From DSQK01 sp964550175 (GTDB taxonomy: Archaea; Nanobdellota; Nanobdellia; Woesearchaeales; ARS49), in assembly GCA_964550175.1 (NCBI GenBank), contig CAZJXP010000001.1, forward strand, positions 682,001 to 746,000: a stretch of DNA of 64,000 bases. The letters run 5' to 3'. The first letter of the stretch is position 1; each line of letters opens with the position of its first letter. A model generated the notes under the pieces. That model worked only from the letters and a program-made list of their open reading frames with translations, was not told the origin of the DNA and ran no database searches. This document shows positions 1-8,898 of the stretch, in pieces. A program made the position numbers and the translations under genes.

Positions 1-128
1 ATGCCGCCGTGCGGTTTCCACAATGCCGGATGAGGTTCGAGCCCTTTCGCGAGCACCTTGCCCGTGTCGGCCATTCCTTCGTAGATGTTTAACGCCTTAC
101 TCAGGTAGGCAAAATAGTCGCTGCTCAT
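1..128 (-). CDS. Partial gene, unknown function (3' end outside window)
   Basis: Only the first 42 codons are inside the window; the gene continues past the left edge. The ATG at 128 forms an ATGA overlap with the stop of the nucleotidyltransferase gene, so the two are probably translated as a pair. The visible protein begins MSSDYFAYLSKAL and I do not recognise a family in it. Because the upstream gene is a heptose-type nucleotidyltransferase, another sugar-nucleotide enzyme is possible, but that is inference from position only. Confidence 0.6.
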   Translation of the reverse strand, partial: MSSDYFAYLSKALNIYEGMADTGKVLAKGLEPHPALWKPHGG

Positions 129-628
129 TTGCATTGCTCCTTGATTTTGTTGATAGTGTTCGTTGCGGAATATGTGCCGAATGGAGGGATCATCAGCGCT
201 TTGCCGCCGTACTTTGTTACGACGGAGCTTTCTGCATCCCATCGGGCAAGGTCCGCGGCTGTTCTCTTCTCGAGACTCGTCCCGCATTTAACCCAGAAAT
301 CGGGTTTGATTCGCGCCATCAACTCTTTCGGGTCGTTCTCCTCGAAAATGGTCACGTAATCGACTGCCCCGATGGCGCTCAGGAGAAGCGATCGTGACGT
401 TTGGTCGTAAATCGGACGTGTCGGACCCTTGAACCTTTTTGTTGATGCGTCTGAGTTAATCGCGACCATCAGTACATCACCGAGGCTTCGACAGTATTCC
501 AGAAATTGGGTGTGCCCCGGGTGGAGAAGGTCAAATATGCCGTTGGTAAAGCTGATTTTTTTGTTTTCGGCGTGCAATCTATCCGCGATTGTGGCCATCT
601 GATCTCCTGAGATTATTTTACTTTCCAT
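125..628 (-). CDS. RfaE/HldE C-terminal-like sugar-phosphate nucleotidyltransferase
   Basis: A 167-residue cytidylyltransferase-fold protein that matches the stand-alone C-terminal half of bacterial HldE/RfaE, which adenylylates D-glycero-beta-D-manno-heptose 1-phosphate. The nucleotide-binding motif FTNGIFDLLHPGHTQFL (about residues 27-43) contains the HxGH signature; VAINSD and ATNTINKIK near the end also fit the family. The start at 628 is supported by a GGGGGG Shine-Dalgarno-like run six bases upstream and by the usual family N-terminus (K-I-I-S). It lies at the edge of a glycosylation island, so the product probably feeds a nucleotide sugar into glycan assembly. The exact sugar is inferred; glycerol-3-phosphate or other cytidylyltransferases share the fold. 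Confidence 0.85.
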   Translation of the reverse strand: MESKIISGDQMATIADRLHAENKKISFTNGIFDLLHPGHTQFLEYCRSLGDVLMVAINSDASTKRFKGPTRPIYDQTSRSLLLSAIGAVDYVTIFEENDPKELMARIKPDFWVKCGTSLEKRTAADLARWDAESSVVTKYGGKALMIPPFGTYSATNTINKIKEQCK

Positions 629-670
629 CGATATCCCCCCTGATGTTACTAGTGAGTGCTCATTCAGTTA

Positions 671-682
671 GCCTATATAATA
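671..682. promoter_or_regulatory. TATA element between divergent genes
   Basis: The sequence cctatataataa lies between the nucleotidyltransferase (start 628) and the CgeB-like gene (start 736). Read on either strand it gives a TATA box. A start site about 26 bases away would fall near 650 on the minus strand and near 703 on the plus strand, leaving short leaders on both sides. Confidence 0.5.
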
Positions 683-735
683 ATTTGTCTGTTTACGTGC
701 ATTACCTTTTAATACTCGCCCGATTTTCGCAGACT

Positions 736-1689
736 ATGCGAATCCTCGTCGTCGACAAGCACGGCTGCCAGTATCCGAACTTCGGTTATCAAATCAAATC
801 CGCATTTGAGCAGCTTGGCCACGAGGTCAAGGCGTTTCATTATCGCTACATGCATCTCGAGCACATTCCGTTCACCAATTGGCTGCTTAATCGACGCCTT
901 GTGAAACTTGCGACCGGCTGGCCTGCTGATTTTGTTCTCGTGTTCAAAGGCGAGAGCTTGTTGCCGGGAACGATTGATGAAATCAAGAAGGCAGGCATCA
1001 GAACGGCAGACTGGTCAAATGACGAGCCGTTCGGCGAAGTGCTCGCGTTCAACAAGCTCAACAATATCGCGGAATATGATGACTTTTTCATCTTCGATTC
1101 CATGTACATGGAACGATTGCTGAAAATAAACCCGAACACGTATCATCTCCAGCCGGGAGCGGATCCGTTCGACGTGCACAAGGAGCAAATTCCGCTCGAA
1201 CAACGCACGTTTCCGGCGGACGTCGGCCTTGTCGGCACGGCCTATCCCGCAAGAATCGAATTTCTCAAGAACTTCTCGCATCGCAAGCTCTCGCTCGCGG
1301 GGCCTGGGTGGGACAAGACAGAATATGCGAATATCGCGAAACCGCCAGTCAGCGTCACGGGCATGGTGCGATTGTTCAATGAAACGAAGATCAACATGAA
1401 TCCGCACAACGCCGGGCTTATGGTGCCGAACGTCCGATTCTTCGAGATTCCCGCAAGCCGCTCTTTCCAGCTCGTGAACGAGCGCGCGGAATTTCCGCCG
1501 TTGTTAAAACCGGGCAAGGAAGTCATCATGTACAAGGACGAGAAAGAATGCAAAGAATTAGCGGATTACTACATCGACAACCCTGAAGAACGCTTAAAGA
1601 TCACGCAGGCGGGCTATGATCGCATCGTCAAGGAGCATACAATCAAACACCGTCTTCAAAGTATGCTCAACACGCTAAAGCTCAAATAA
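736..1689 (+). CDS. CgeB-family glycosyltransferase
   Basis: A 317-residue GT-B fold protein of the CgeB/DUF3880 type. It opens with the Rossmann strand MRILVVDKHG, and the C-terminal half has the family block NVRFFEIPASRSFQLVNER followed by a PGKEVIMYKDEKE segment, the equivalent of the sugar-nucleotide loop of this group. The longer upstream reading frame is rejected because the GT-B strand begins exactly at the ATG at 736. The 3' end overlaps the convergent GT4 gene by 8 bp. It probably transfers a sugar to a glycan or surface polymer within the surrounding island; donor and acceptor cannot be told from sequence. Confidence 0.8.
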   Translation: MRILVVDKHGCQYPNFGYQIKSAFEQLGHEVKAFHYRYMHLEHIPFTNWLLNRRLVKLATGWPADFVLVFKGESLLPGTIDEIKKAGIRTADWSNDEPFGEVLAFNKLNNIAEYDDFFIFDSMYMERLLKINPNTYHLQPGADPFDVHKEQIPLEQRTFPADVGLVGTAYPARIEFLKNFSHRKLSLAGPGWDKTEYANIAKPPVSVTGMVRLFNETKINMNPHNAGLMVPNVRFFEIPASRSFQLVNERAEFPPLLKPGKEVIMYKDEKECKELADYYIDNPEERLKITQAGYDRIVKEHTIKHRLQSMLNTLKLK

Positions 1690-2713
1690 GTCTTGCCAAA
1701 GCCGTTTTCAGCTGAGCGCCGATTTTCTTTGTTGAGAATTTATCAATAAATAATTTTCTTCCACCCGCGGCGACTTTCGCGCGCAATTGCGCATCTTCCT
1801 GCAAACTCGCAATCGCTTTCGCGAGGGCTTCCGGATTTGCGGACGGAACGAGCATCACGTTTTCTTGATGCCTGAACACTCGCCGTATCGCAGGAGTATC
1901 CGCAGTAATGAGCGGCTTGCCCATCGCGATGACATGATAGGCTTTGTTGGGAACTACCCTTTGTGCCTTTCCGGACGACCCAAAGATGCCGAGCGCGACG
2001 TCGGCGGGCGCGATCAACGACGCGAGCTTTTCGAGCGGGACAAACGGCTTGAATTGCACGTTCTTGAGCGCCAATCGTTGCGCGATCTTTTGCATTTCGG
2101 AGAATGTCTGCCCGGCGCCGATGAGCTGGAACTTCACTTTCGGAAGAAGCTTGGCGGCGCGCAGGATATGTTCGATGCCCTGGAGCGGGATATAGGTTCC
2201 GTCGAATGAGACCAGAAACCCATTGTGCGGCTTTGTCTGCGGCGCGAAGATGTCGTCGTCAGCTCCAACCGGGATCGCGAAGAACTTCTTTTTCGGCACG
2301 TTGAATTCGTTCACAAAATAATCGATGTGCTCGGGAGTGTCGAGAATCACATGGTCGGCAAGCAAGCAACCAAACTTATCCCCCCACCAGAGCAATTGCG
2401 CCTTGAGCGAGTGCGCCGGGACGAGTTTGCGGTCAACGACAAGAGTGTCGTAGTCCGAAATGAATGCGTCGAACGCGATCGGCTTTTGATGCCACCATTT
2501 CAGTAACCAAGAGACAAGAAGTACGAATTTGCCGTTCACAATCACAACACTGAAATCTTTTCTCAGAAGGCGCAACGCAATCGCGCCATAGCCTTCGGCG
2601 CCTTTGCCGAGCAGAATATCGACCGGAACATCATTTTTTTGCAGGCCTTTGAGCATCACGCGCGCACGCGAATAGTTTGCGAGGTCGTACATGCCGAGCA
2701 TGAGGACTTTCAA
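1682..2713 (-). CDS. Glycosyltransferase family 4 protein
   Basis: A 343-residue GT-B transferase. Residues 1-15 form the first Rossmann strand (MKVLMLGMYDLANYS), FLVSFDGTYIPLQGIEHIL opens the C-terminal domain, and RVVPNKAYHVIAMGKPLI is the donor-binding block seen in members that lack the canonical E-x7-E motif. Its ATG overlaps the stop of the upstream GT4 gene by 4 bp (2710-2713), so they form one operon transcribed leftward from the promoter at about 3983. Likely adds one sugar to a lipid-linked glycan at the cytoplasmic face; specificity is unknown. Confidence 0.82.
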   Translation of the reverse strand: MKVLMLGMYDLANYSRARVMLKGLQKNDVPVDILLGKGAEGYGAIALRLLRKDFSVVIVNGKFVLLVSWLLKWWHQKPIAFDAFISDYDTLVVDRKLVPAHSLKAQLLWWGDKFGCLLADHVILDTPEHIDYFVNEFNVPKKKFFAIPVGADDDIFAPQTKPHNGFLVSFDGTYIPLQGIEHILRAAKLLPKVKFQLIGAGQTFSEMQKIAQRLALKNVQFKPFVPLEKLASLIAPADVALGIFGSSGKAQRVVPNKAYHVIAMGKPLITADTPAIRRVFRHQENVMLVPSANPEALAKAIASLQEDAQLRAKVAAGGRKLFIDKFSTKKIGAQLKTALARLI

Positions 2714-3957
2714 GCGAGCACCTTCTCGTACGTCGTTATCGCTTGCGTGATGATGGTGTCTTCGGAAAACAAGGACATCGCGCGCTGCTTTCCCGCGCGG
2801 CCGAATTGGGCGCGGGCTTTCGCGTCTTTGAGCAACTTGACGATTGCGGTGCGCCAGGCCGAAACATCATCCGGAGTCACCAAAATCCCGGTTACCCCCG
2901 TTATGACGGTGTCTTTCATCCCGCCGATGTCCGACGCGATAACTGGTTTGCTGGCGGCCATGGCTTCGATCGCAACGCGGCCGAGCCCTTCTGGAACTTG
3001 CGATGGAAAGAGCAGGATGTCATGGGCCGCAACGACCTTCGGCAGGTCTTTGTTCGGAAGCTCGTCATGGAATGCGAGTTTCATCCCATTTGCCTGCGCC
3101 TCGAGCGCGGCGCGTTCGGGCCCTTTGCCATAAATATCCAGTGTGAACGGCTCAGCCAATCCTCGGAGCGCTTCGATGAGAATGTGAAGGCCCTTGTATT
3201 TCACGTACCCGCCGATGTACAGCATCGCAGGGATGCTATTTTTTCCCGGCGAGAGTTTTGCGAACGTATCAAGCGGAATAATGTTGTACAGCACGGTCGT
3301 CTTTTCTTTCGGCACGCCGGATTTAACGAGCCAATCCTGCATCGCCGTCGAAATCGGGAAGAAATGAGCAAATGCTGGAAAGCTGTTGCGGATGGCAGCC
3401 CATCTTCGATAGAGCAGAGCCCAAATGAGGGGATTGCAGCGCAAATACCATGAGTTTCCAAGTCGACCCATCTCGCGCGAGCTGATGAATGAGCGGATAA
3501 ACGAGCTGAACGTGTACGGTTCCTGGCGCTCTTTCCCGCCGTCAAGCAACGTTGCCTTTGGGTCGAACGCCAATGGTGAGTTAATATGGGCAATCGCCTT
3601 AATGCCCGTTGACTGCGCGACTTGAGCAACGCCAGTCATGCTCGTGATGTTCATCGCTTGAATGACATCGGGATTGATCTCTTTGATAAGTTTCGGAAGC
3701 TCAGATTTTATCGAACGAGTGAGTTTCAGCCTGGCAATATTGCCCTTGAATGAGTCAGGATTCTTTCCGGTGACTAGTCTGCGGTAGATTTGAACCCCTT
3801 CAATAGTCTCAAACGCACGGTCTCCTGAAAAGCCCGAAGTTAATACGCTCACGTTGTGTTGCTTTCGCACCAGTGCTTTCGCCAACGCTAAAGCGCTCAG
3901 CTCGCCGCCGCCCATCCCGTGCGGCGTGAAATACTCCGAAACCATCAAAATATGCAT
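2710..3957 (-). CDS. Glycosyltransferase family 4 protein
   Basis: A 415-residue GT4 enzyme. MHILMVSEYFTPHGMGGGE gives the N-terminal donor-side glycine-rich loop, and PEGLGRVAIEAMAASKP carries the E-x7-E catalytic/donor motif. I place the start at the ATG at 3957 rather than the TTG five codons earlier because 3957 lies 26 bp from the centre of the TTTAAA box at 3981-3986, as expected for a leaderless mRNA, and the Rossmann strand starts there. First gene of a two-gene operon with the next GT4 (4-bp overlap). Confidence 0.85.
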   Translation of the reverse strand: MHILMVSEYFTPHGMGGGELSALALAKALVRKQHNVSVLTSGFSGDRAFETIEGVQIYRRLVTGKNPDSFKGNIARLKLTRSIKSELPKLIKEINPDVIQAMNITSMTGVAQVAQSTGIKAIAHINSPLAFDPKATLLDGGKERQEPYTFSSFIRSFISSREMGRLGNSWYLRCNPLIWALLYRRWAAIRNSFPAFAHFFPISTAMQDWLVKSGVPKEKTTVLYNIIPLDTFAKLSPGKNSIPAMLYIGGYVKYKGLHILIEALRGLAEPFTLDIYGKGPERAALEAQANGMKLAFHDELPNKDLPKVVAAHDILLFPSQVPEGLGRVAIEAMAASKPVIASDIGGMKDTVITGVTGILVTPDDVSAWRTAIVKLLKDAKARAQFGRAGKQRAMSLFSEDTIITQAITTYEKVLA

Positions 3958-3978
3958 ACCGTCTTGACCCAATAAATG

Positions 3979-3988
3979 CTTTTAAACC
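3979..3988. promoter_or_regulatory. Palindromic TATA box shared by two leaderless genes
   Basis: The core TTTAAA (3981-3986) is its own reverse complement. Its centre is about 26 bp from the minus-strand ATG at 3957 and about 25 bp from the plus-strand ATG at 4008, so a single element can position polymerase for both divergent genes with no 5' leader on either. Confidence 0.65.
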
Positions 3989-4007
3989 TTCTGGATTACT
4001 TATCTCC

Positions 4008-4712
4008 ATGAAGGTCTGTATCGTATTGCCGACGTATAACGAGCGCGAGAACGTGAAGGCGCTCCTTCCTTTGCTTCTGCGAACGAAGATTCCGGGCGAA
4101 CTTCACGTGTTGGTTGTGGACGATTCGAGCCCGGACGGAACGGCAGCTGAAGTCATTTCGCTGCAGAAGACCTTTTCTCGATTGCATCTGCTCAACCGAG
4201 ACAAGAAAGAAGGCTTAGGCGCGGCGTACATCGCGGGCATTTCTCACGCATTAACGACCTTCAATCCCGATGTCATTATTGAGATGGACGCCGATTTCTC
4301 GCATGCACCTGAGGATGTGCCGCGACTGTTGGCCGCACTTACCGACGCCGAATTGGCCATCGGCAGCAGATACATCCGAGGCGGAACCATCAAGGGCTGG
4401 AATGTTTGGCGGAAGCTCATCAGCAAAGGGGGCAATGCGCTTTCAAGATTTCTGGTCGGATTGCCAGTTACCGACTGCACCGCAGGATTCAGGGCATGGG
4501 ATTCACGACTGCTCAAACGAATCGACCTGACTCGGCTTGGCGTTTCAGGTTACGCGTTTCAGCTCAGTATTTTATATCAAGCTGTTTCGTTAGGAGCCCG
4601 CGTGCGCGAGATTCCCGTGACGTTTCACGAGCGCCGTGAAGGGGCGAGCAAGCTCGGCTGGAAGGACGTCGGAGAATTCTTTTTCACAAGCCTACGGCTT
4701 GCGATGCGTTAA
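4008..4712 (+). CDS. Dolichyl-phosphate mannosyltransferase-like GT2 (DPM1 type)
   Basis: A 234-residue GT2 enzyme with the full DPM1 core: LPTYNERENV (start of the GT-A fold), VVDDSSPDGTA, the metal-binding MDADFSHAPED (DxD), the acceptor-loop IGSRYIRGGTI, and GYAFQLSILYQA. It ends near the VTFHERREGASKLGW block without C-terminal membrane helices, like the soluble DPM1 subunit. It is expected to charge dolichyl phosphate with a hexose at the cytoplasmic face, providing lipid-linked sugar for the GT-C enzymes nearby. Leaderless from the shared TATA at 3983. Hexose identity is inferred from family. Confidence 0.9.
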   Translation: MKVCIVLPTYNERENVKALLPLLLRTKIPGELHVLVVDDSSPDGTAAEVISLQKTFSRLHLLNRDKKEGLGAAYIAGISHALTTFNPDVIIEMDADFSHAPEDVPRLLAALTDAELAIGSRYIRGGTIKGWNVWRKLISKGGNALSRFLVGLPVTDCTAGFRAWDSRLLKRIDLTRLGVSGYAFQLSILYQAVSLGARVREIPVTFHERREGASKLGWKDVGEFFFTSLRLAMR

Positions 4713-5027
4713 TTTCCATAACCCGGTCGCAAATATGATGAGTGGAATCCCGATAAACACCGGAAGCGTCAGCGGGCCTTTCAGCACGCCAATTATGAAG
4801 AATATTATTGCCGAAGCCGGAATGCCGAGCATAATGGCCAGCACGGTTTTCTCGAGAAGGCTCTTCTCCAGCAGCGAGACCCAGGGAATCAGGGGCAACA
4901 CGCAAATGCCCGTGAACGCTAGACTGAACTTTGCCGCCGCTAATGGGTCTCCCGTTAGTAACGCGGGTACGAAACTGGCAAAGGCAACGATTCCGGCAAT
5001 CGCAAATTCCTCGTTGTATTTGCTCAT
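4692..5027 (-). CDS. Small membrane protein, unknown function
   Basis: A 111-residue protein with three or four predicted membrane helices (about residues 8-24, 33-49, 61-81 and 86-103) and no recognised family motif. Its ATG overlaps the stop of the upstream GT-C gene by 4 bp, so it is the last gene of the leftward glycosyltransferase operon. Its 3' end overlaps the convergent DPM1-like gene by 21 bp. Because membrane glycosylation systems often pair a GT-C enzyme with a small helper or flippase-like protein, an accessory role is possible, but there is no direct evidence. Confidence 0.7.
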   Translation of the reverse strand: MSKYNEEFAIAGIVAFASFVPALLTGDPLAAAKFSLAFTGICVLPLIPWVSLLEKSLLEKTVLAIMLGIPASAIIFFIIGVLKGPLTLPVFIGIPLIIFATGLWKLTHRKP

Positions 5028-6694
5028 GAGTCACCTTTCGGGTTTTTCAATATCGCGATGCTGTTTTCGAAATATACGGGAGTCCAGCCGTACGACTCTA
5101 TGAGATGGTTCGCAAGAAGCTGATTGTACGCGCGAATTGGCTCAACCGGGGCGTAATGAACATCTCCAACAACAACATAATCAAACGTGGTTATGTTTTG
5201 CGTCGTGCTGCGCTTTGTTCCGTGATCATATTTGAAGAATGATCCTGTGTCCAATGCGCTCAGCCCCATTTCAGTATTTCCAACGCTTCCCACGCGATTG
5301 AATTCGGTCAAGATTATCTGGCCTTGGGAATTCAACGTCTGTTCCAGCACAGGGATGAAGTCAGGGGTGTCAAGGTCAAACGCGACTCGCTTGGCATACG
5401 CATTCCCCATTTGAGCGAACCCATTCACGAAGAAGAACTCTGCTGAAGGCAACGTGTTTTCTTGAATCCAAATCAGCGCAGCATATCTCCCTTCATCTAA
5501 CGCTTCGCTGTATTTTATCTTTGACACTGCAAGATACGAAGGCATTGCGGAGGCAATCACGATGCAGATGATTACGAGCAGCAATATGTCCTCGTGAATT
5601 CTTAATTTGCGGAGAGGCTTAATTATGAGCGTGTAGACGCCGTACGCGACTAGAGGGGCGATGATAAATGGGAGCGCCATACGTTGCCGAACAAAAAAAT
5701 AATATGCACTCATCGCCCAGGGGAACACAAAAAGGTGGCAGAAAAGATACGCTTCACCCGTGAGCAAAGGAAGATACTTGCGCCAATTAAGGCAAATCTG
5801 AATCAGGCCAAGACCGGCAAACCCGAGGATGAACCAGGGAAAATTGCTTAATGAGGTGTAAAACGGCAAGCTTGCGATTTGTGGCGCGTACCATCCAAAG
5901 AACGTGCCGGTGCCGCCGCTTCCCGCGGTGAGAAACCCGCTGAGCTCTTGGTATCGGGGCCAGAACAAGATAACAGTCAATAGTGGAATTCCTCCTAACA
6001 GGAGCAAATGCTTTGCTTTCTCTCCCAGTCCTTTCACCGCGAAAAGAACCTTGAGGCCCACAAAACCAAACGCAAACGCGGTTATGAACAACTCCGCAAC
6101 GTGAATGAGCCAAGTTCCGGCGACAGTTAGGCTTAGCGCGAACGCAGTCCAACGGGCAGGCTTGTTCCAGTATTCATATGCTAGCCAAAGGCTCGCATAA
6201 AAGAAAAAAAACCCTCCGACATTATTCCATAGTCCGATGTACATGCCGTACCACCAGTCTTCAAGACCAAACGGCAGAACATACAGCGCAGCGGCCAGCA
6301 AACCGACTTGTTCAGAGTCAAATATTTTGCGACATAACAGGAATAAGATTATGACTCCGAAAGCCTCGAAGAGCGTGACAAGAAGATACATGACGACCCA
6401 AACGGGCAAACCCGAAACATTTGCTATCGCGGCCGTGGCAAGATAGTTGAGCGGAGGGCTCGGGTCAACAAGATTGGTCTGCCCTTGGGCAAGATATGGC
6501 GCGAGATTGCCGTACTTTCCGGATTCAACAATGATATCCGCGGCGAGCGTATGGTACATCGGGTCGGCGGCCTTGATGTTTCCCGGATACGTTAACGGAA
6601 GACCATCAATATTCGCGCGTAACCCCCATGCGAGAACAAACAATAGGAAGGCCGCAATTTCATACTTATGCTTGTTCAGCCATTCAAGATTCAT
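5024..6694 (-). CDS. GT-C fold membrane glycosyltransferase, STT3/PMT-like
   Basis: A 556-residue protein with about ten to twelve membrane helices. The first external loop holds AADPMYHTLAADIIVESGKYG, an acidic D-P-x-Y motif at the position where STT3 and AglB have their catalytic Asp. The C-terminal 150 residues form a soluble domain with PYLAV-type and VVVGDVHY segments. The start at 6694 is chosen because the preceding frame runs back into the upstream gene, and MNLEWLNKHKYEIAAF leads straight into helix 1. It overlaps the upstream GT2 gene by 11 bp. It probably uses a polyprenyl-phosphate sugar as donor outside the membrane; acceptor unknown. Confidence 0.75.
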   Translation of the reverse strand: MNLEWLNKHKYEIAAFLLFVLAWGLRANIDGLPLTYPGNIKAADPMYHTLAADIIVESGKYGNLAPYLAQGQTNLVDPSPPLNYLATAAIANVSGLPVWVVMYLLVTLFEAFGVIILFLLCRKIFDSEQVGLLAAALYVLPFGLEDWWYGMYIGLWNNVGGFFFFYASLWLAYEYWNKPARWTAFALSLTVAGTWLIHVAELFITAFAFGFVGLKVLFAVKGLGEKAKHLLLLGGIPLLTVILFWPRYQELSGFLTAGSGGTGTFFGWYAPQIASLPFYTSLSNFPWFILGFAGLGLIQICLNWRKYLPLLTGEAYLFCHLFVFPWAMSAYYFFVRQRMALPFIIAPLVAYGVYTLIIKPLRKLRIHEDILLLVIICIVIASAMPSYLAVSKIKYSEALDEGRYAALIWIQENTLPSAEFFFVNGFAQMGNAYAKRVAFDLDTPDFIPVLEQTLNSQGQIILTEFNRVGSVGNTEMGLSALDTGSFFKYDHGTKRSTTQNITTFDYVVVGDVHYAPVEPIRAYNQLLANHLIESYGWTPVYFENSIAILKNPKGDS

Positions 6695-7397
6695 GCAATT
6701 CCCTTTTAAGCGCCAGGAGCCCGCGGAACATGCGCCAGGTGTCGCGAACCACGCGCACCTTGCTTTTCCGCTCATCTGGGCGTACGGTTGCGGGGAGCTC
6801 CACTATCTTATAATGCTTTTGATGGGCGCGCACAAGCATTTCCGTGTCCCAGAGCCAACCGACAGTTTTCATCTTGGGAAGGATGTTTTTGATGACCTCG
6901 CGCTTGAATGCCTTGCAGCCACATTGAAAGTCAGTGAGCTTCATGTTAAATAGGCACTGCGTAAGAAAGGTGAACCCGTAGCTCGCGACGATGCGGAGCA
7001 TTGGGTATGCAACGTTTGCTCCTTTCGCGTGTTTGCTCGCGATGGCTATGTCTGCGCCGTTTTTCAGCGCGTCAATCTCCTTTGCAAGAAGAGTCTTATC
7101 AATGGACAAATCCGCGTCGATGAACAACTGATAGGTCCCTTTCGCTTTGGAAAACGCATGATTCAGCGTTCCGCCCTTGCCCTGGTTTTTCTTGTACCCG
7201 ACATGATGCAGACCGTTGAGTTTTTTGCGCAGACTTTCAACAATCGATTGCGTGTGGTCCGTGCTTCCGTCATCTGCCACGATAAGTTCGAATGTGTAGG
7301 GTAACGTGTTCAAGTAGGCATGTAGCTCAGGCAATGTTTTTTTGAGTATCTCGGCCTCATTCCAAGCGGGCACAATCACGGAAATCTCGGGGATCAT
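6684..7397 (-). CDS. GT2 glycosyltransferase, dolichyl-phosphate glucosyltransferase-like
   Basis: A 237-residue GT-A enzyme: SVIVPAWNEAEILKKTL at the N-terminus, ADDGSTDHTQ, the DxD-type FIDADLSIDK, and TDFQCGCKAFKREV with the family's C-terminal acceptor region WLWDTEMLVRA. This arrangement resembles ALG5/polyprenyl-phosphate glucosyltransferases more than DPM1. The ATG at 7397 forms an ATGA overlap with the stop of the GT4 gene upstream. Expected to make a polyprenyl-phosphate sugar at the cytoplasmic face for a GT-C partner, plausibly the one encoded immediately downstream. Confidence 0.85.
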   Translation of the reverse strand: MIPEISVIVPAWNEAEILKKTLPELHAYLNTLPYTFELIVADDGSTDHTQSIVESLRKKLNGLHHVGYKKNQGKGGTLNHAFSKAKGTYQLFIDADLSIDKTLLAKEIDALKNGADIAIASKHAKGANVAYPMLRIVASYGFTFLTQCLFNMKLTDFQCGCKAFKREVIKNILPKMKTVGWLWDTEMLVRAHQKHYKIVELPATVRPDERKSKVRVVRDTWRMFRGLLALKRELHES

Positions 7398-8542
7398 GCG
7401 CGCAACACCTTTCGGTAAATATGTTCGTTCTCTGCCGCGATTCTCACCCAATCATATCGCGCGACACAGCCTTTCGCTTCGCGTTGCAATCGCGCGTATG
7501 ACTCCTTATCGGTAAACAGCGTTCGAATTTTTTCGGCAAGATCGTGCGCATTTCCCGGTTGGAACAGCAACACCCCTTTTCCACCGCAGGTGATTTCACG
7601 CATTACCGGAATGTCTGCGCAAACCGTTGGAATGCCGGACGCAAGCGCTTCGATGACAACCATCCCGAACCCTTCCACTTCCGACGGAAGGCAGAACAAC
7701 TGGTGTTTTTTCCTGAGCGTAAGCACCCGGTCAAATTTAGCAATTCTTCCGGTGATCTGGATGTTGTTCTGAAGTTTGAGTTTGAGAATCAACTGCTCAA
7801 GTTTTTTGCGTTCGGCGCCATCGCCGTTGATGGTGAGTGTGATCGCGGGAAATTGCTTTTTTAACAGTCCGATCGCCCGGATAAGCACATCAATCCGTTT
7901 GCTTAGGATAAGTCTTGAGCTCGTGCAAATGCTGAATGGGAGGGGCTTACCTTTCACTGCTCCAAATGTTGCGATGTCGACCCCGTTGTAAACGACGCTC
8001 ACCTTTTTCGCAGGCACGCCCGCAGCGCACAACTGTTTTTTTGTCGTTTCGCTCACCGCAATCGCGCTTGCGAAGGGCAGCGCGAGGCCGAACCGCGTCC
8101 AGAGCCACCCGAGCGTCCCGGTCAGAAGACCTTTCAGCTGTATCCAGGAACGGAATGACCAGCATTCATGATAGGTGAAGTTGACCGGCTTTTGCCGTAT
8201 TGCGCCCACGAGCGACGCAACAGGATAATTGAGATAGGAATAGCCATCAATGACGTCTATTTTTGGCAGAAGAATTCCCGTTAATGTCGCAGAACACGCA
8301 TAAACTAGTCTTGACAGTAGGTTGCCATTATTCGAATAGGGATTGATGATGCCCACACGTATCACCGTAATCCCGGCTATCCGGTCAATCCTTCGTTGTT
8401 TTCCTTGATATGAACAGACGACCGTTATGTCGTGTTTCTTGGCAAGCTCGCGCAACAGATGGAATGCGCGCGATTCAACGCCGCCCGTCAGGTCGGCATG
8501 CTCGTTTGTCGGAAAATATTCAGTAAAGACCAGCAGTTTCAT
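7394..8542 (-). CDS. Glycosyltransferase family 4 protein
   Basis: A 382-residue GT-B enzyme. The N-terminus MKLLVFTEYFPTNEHAD plus DLTGGVESR forms the glycine loop; SSRLILSKRIDVLIRAI begins the C-terminal domain; PSEVEGFGMVVIEALASG holds the E-x7-E donor motif. The start overlaps the stop of the DUF2304 gene by 4 bp and the end overlaps the next GT2 by 4 bp, so translation is coupled along this operon. Probably retaining; sugar specificity unknown. Confidence 0.87.
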   Translation of the reverse strand: MKLLVFTEYFPTNEHADLTGGVESRAFHLLRELAKKHDITVVCSYQGKQRRIDRIAGITVIRVGIINPYSNNGNLLSRLVYACSATLTGILLPKIDVIDGYSYLNYPVASLVGAIRQKPVNFTYHECWSFRSWIQLKGLLTGTLGWLWTRFGLALPFASAIAVSETTKKQLCAAGVPAKKVSVVYNGVDIATFGAVKGKPLPFSICTSSRLILSKRIDVLIRAIGLLKKQFPAITLTINGDGAERKKLEQLILKLKLQNNIQITGRIAKFDRVLTLRKKHQLFCLPSEVEGFGMVVIEALASGIPTVCADIPVMREITCGGKGVLLFQPGNAHDLAEKIRTLFTDKESYARLQREAKGCVARYDWVRIAAENEHIYRKVLRA

Positions 8543-8895
8543 GACTTACCTTTCGGACGCTTGGCCTGCTGGATACTCACGATTCGTATCAATCGCGTGA
8601 CTTCCTGTTCGAGGTTCTCCTGCTTGGCATGGATGCGGTACATCAGATAAAGGAGCAGCACAATCGAGATGTAGACCAGACTGTCAATGGGTTGTCTCGT
8701 TTCAAGTCCGAGGTTTCTTGAGATAAATAGCGCGATGTTCGGAATCCAAACGACCGATATGACGCTCGCCCAGATTATTCCCCAAAACAGCGTTTCGCGC
8801 ACGGTAAGCTGATGAGCTTTCAATCGAATTATGACTCGGCTCAATGCGAACAGCGCGAATATTGTCGCGAAAATCTGGAGTGCGGTCGGAATCAT
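8539..8895 (-). CDS. DUF2304 family membrane protein
   Basis: A 118-residue protein with three predicted helices (about residues 3-21, 36-58 and 73-89) followed by a charged, probably coiled tail (KQENLEQEVTRLIRIV). The helix pattern with RxTVRETLFWGIIWAS-like spacing fits DUF2304, a family found beside polyprenyl-phosphate GT2 genes in archaea and bacteria, where it may help flip or present lipid-linked sugars. A GAGGTGA Shine-Dalgarno sits just before its ATG and includes the stop of the upstream GT2, which supports coupling. The DUF assignment is by eye. Confidence 0.75.
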   Translation of the reverse strand: MIPTALQIFATIFALFALSRVIIRLKAHQLTVRETLFWGIIWASVISVVWIPNIALFISRNLGLETRQPIDSLVYISIVLLLYLMYRIHAKQENLEQEVTRLIRIVSIQQAKRPKGKS

Positions 8896-8898
8896 GGT

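Noticed and set aside
3201..3629. A 142-codon minus-strand frame within the GT4 gene
   Set aside because: Arg/Ser-rich out-of-frame translation of a clear glycosyltransferase.
5024..6694. Annotation of this GT-C protein as a second AglB
   Set aside because: It lacks the WWDxG sequon-binding motif and is much shorter; only the fold and the first-loop Asp are shared.
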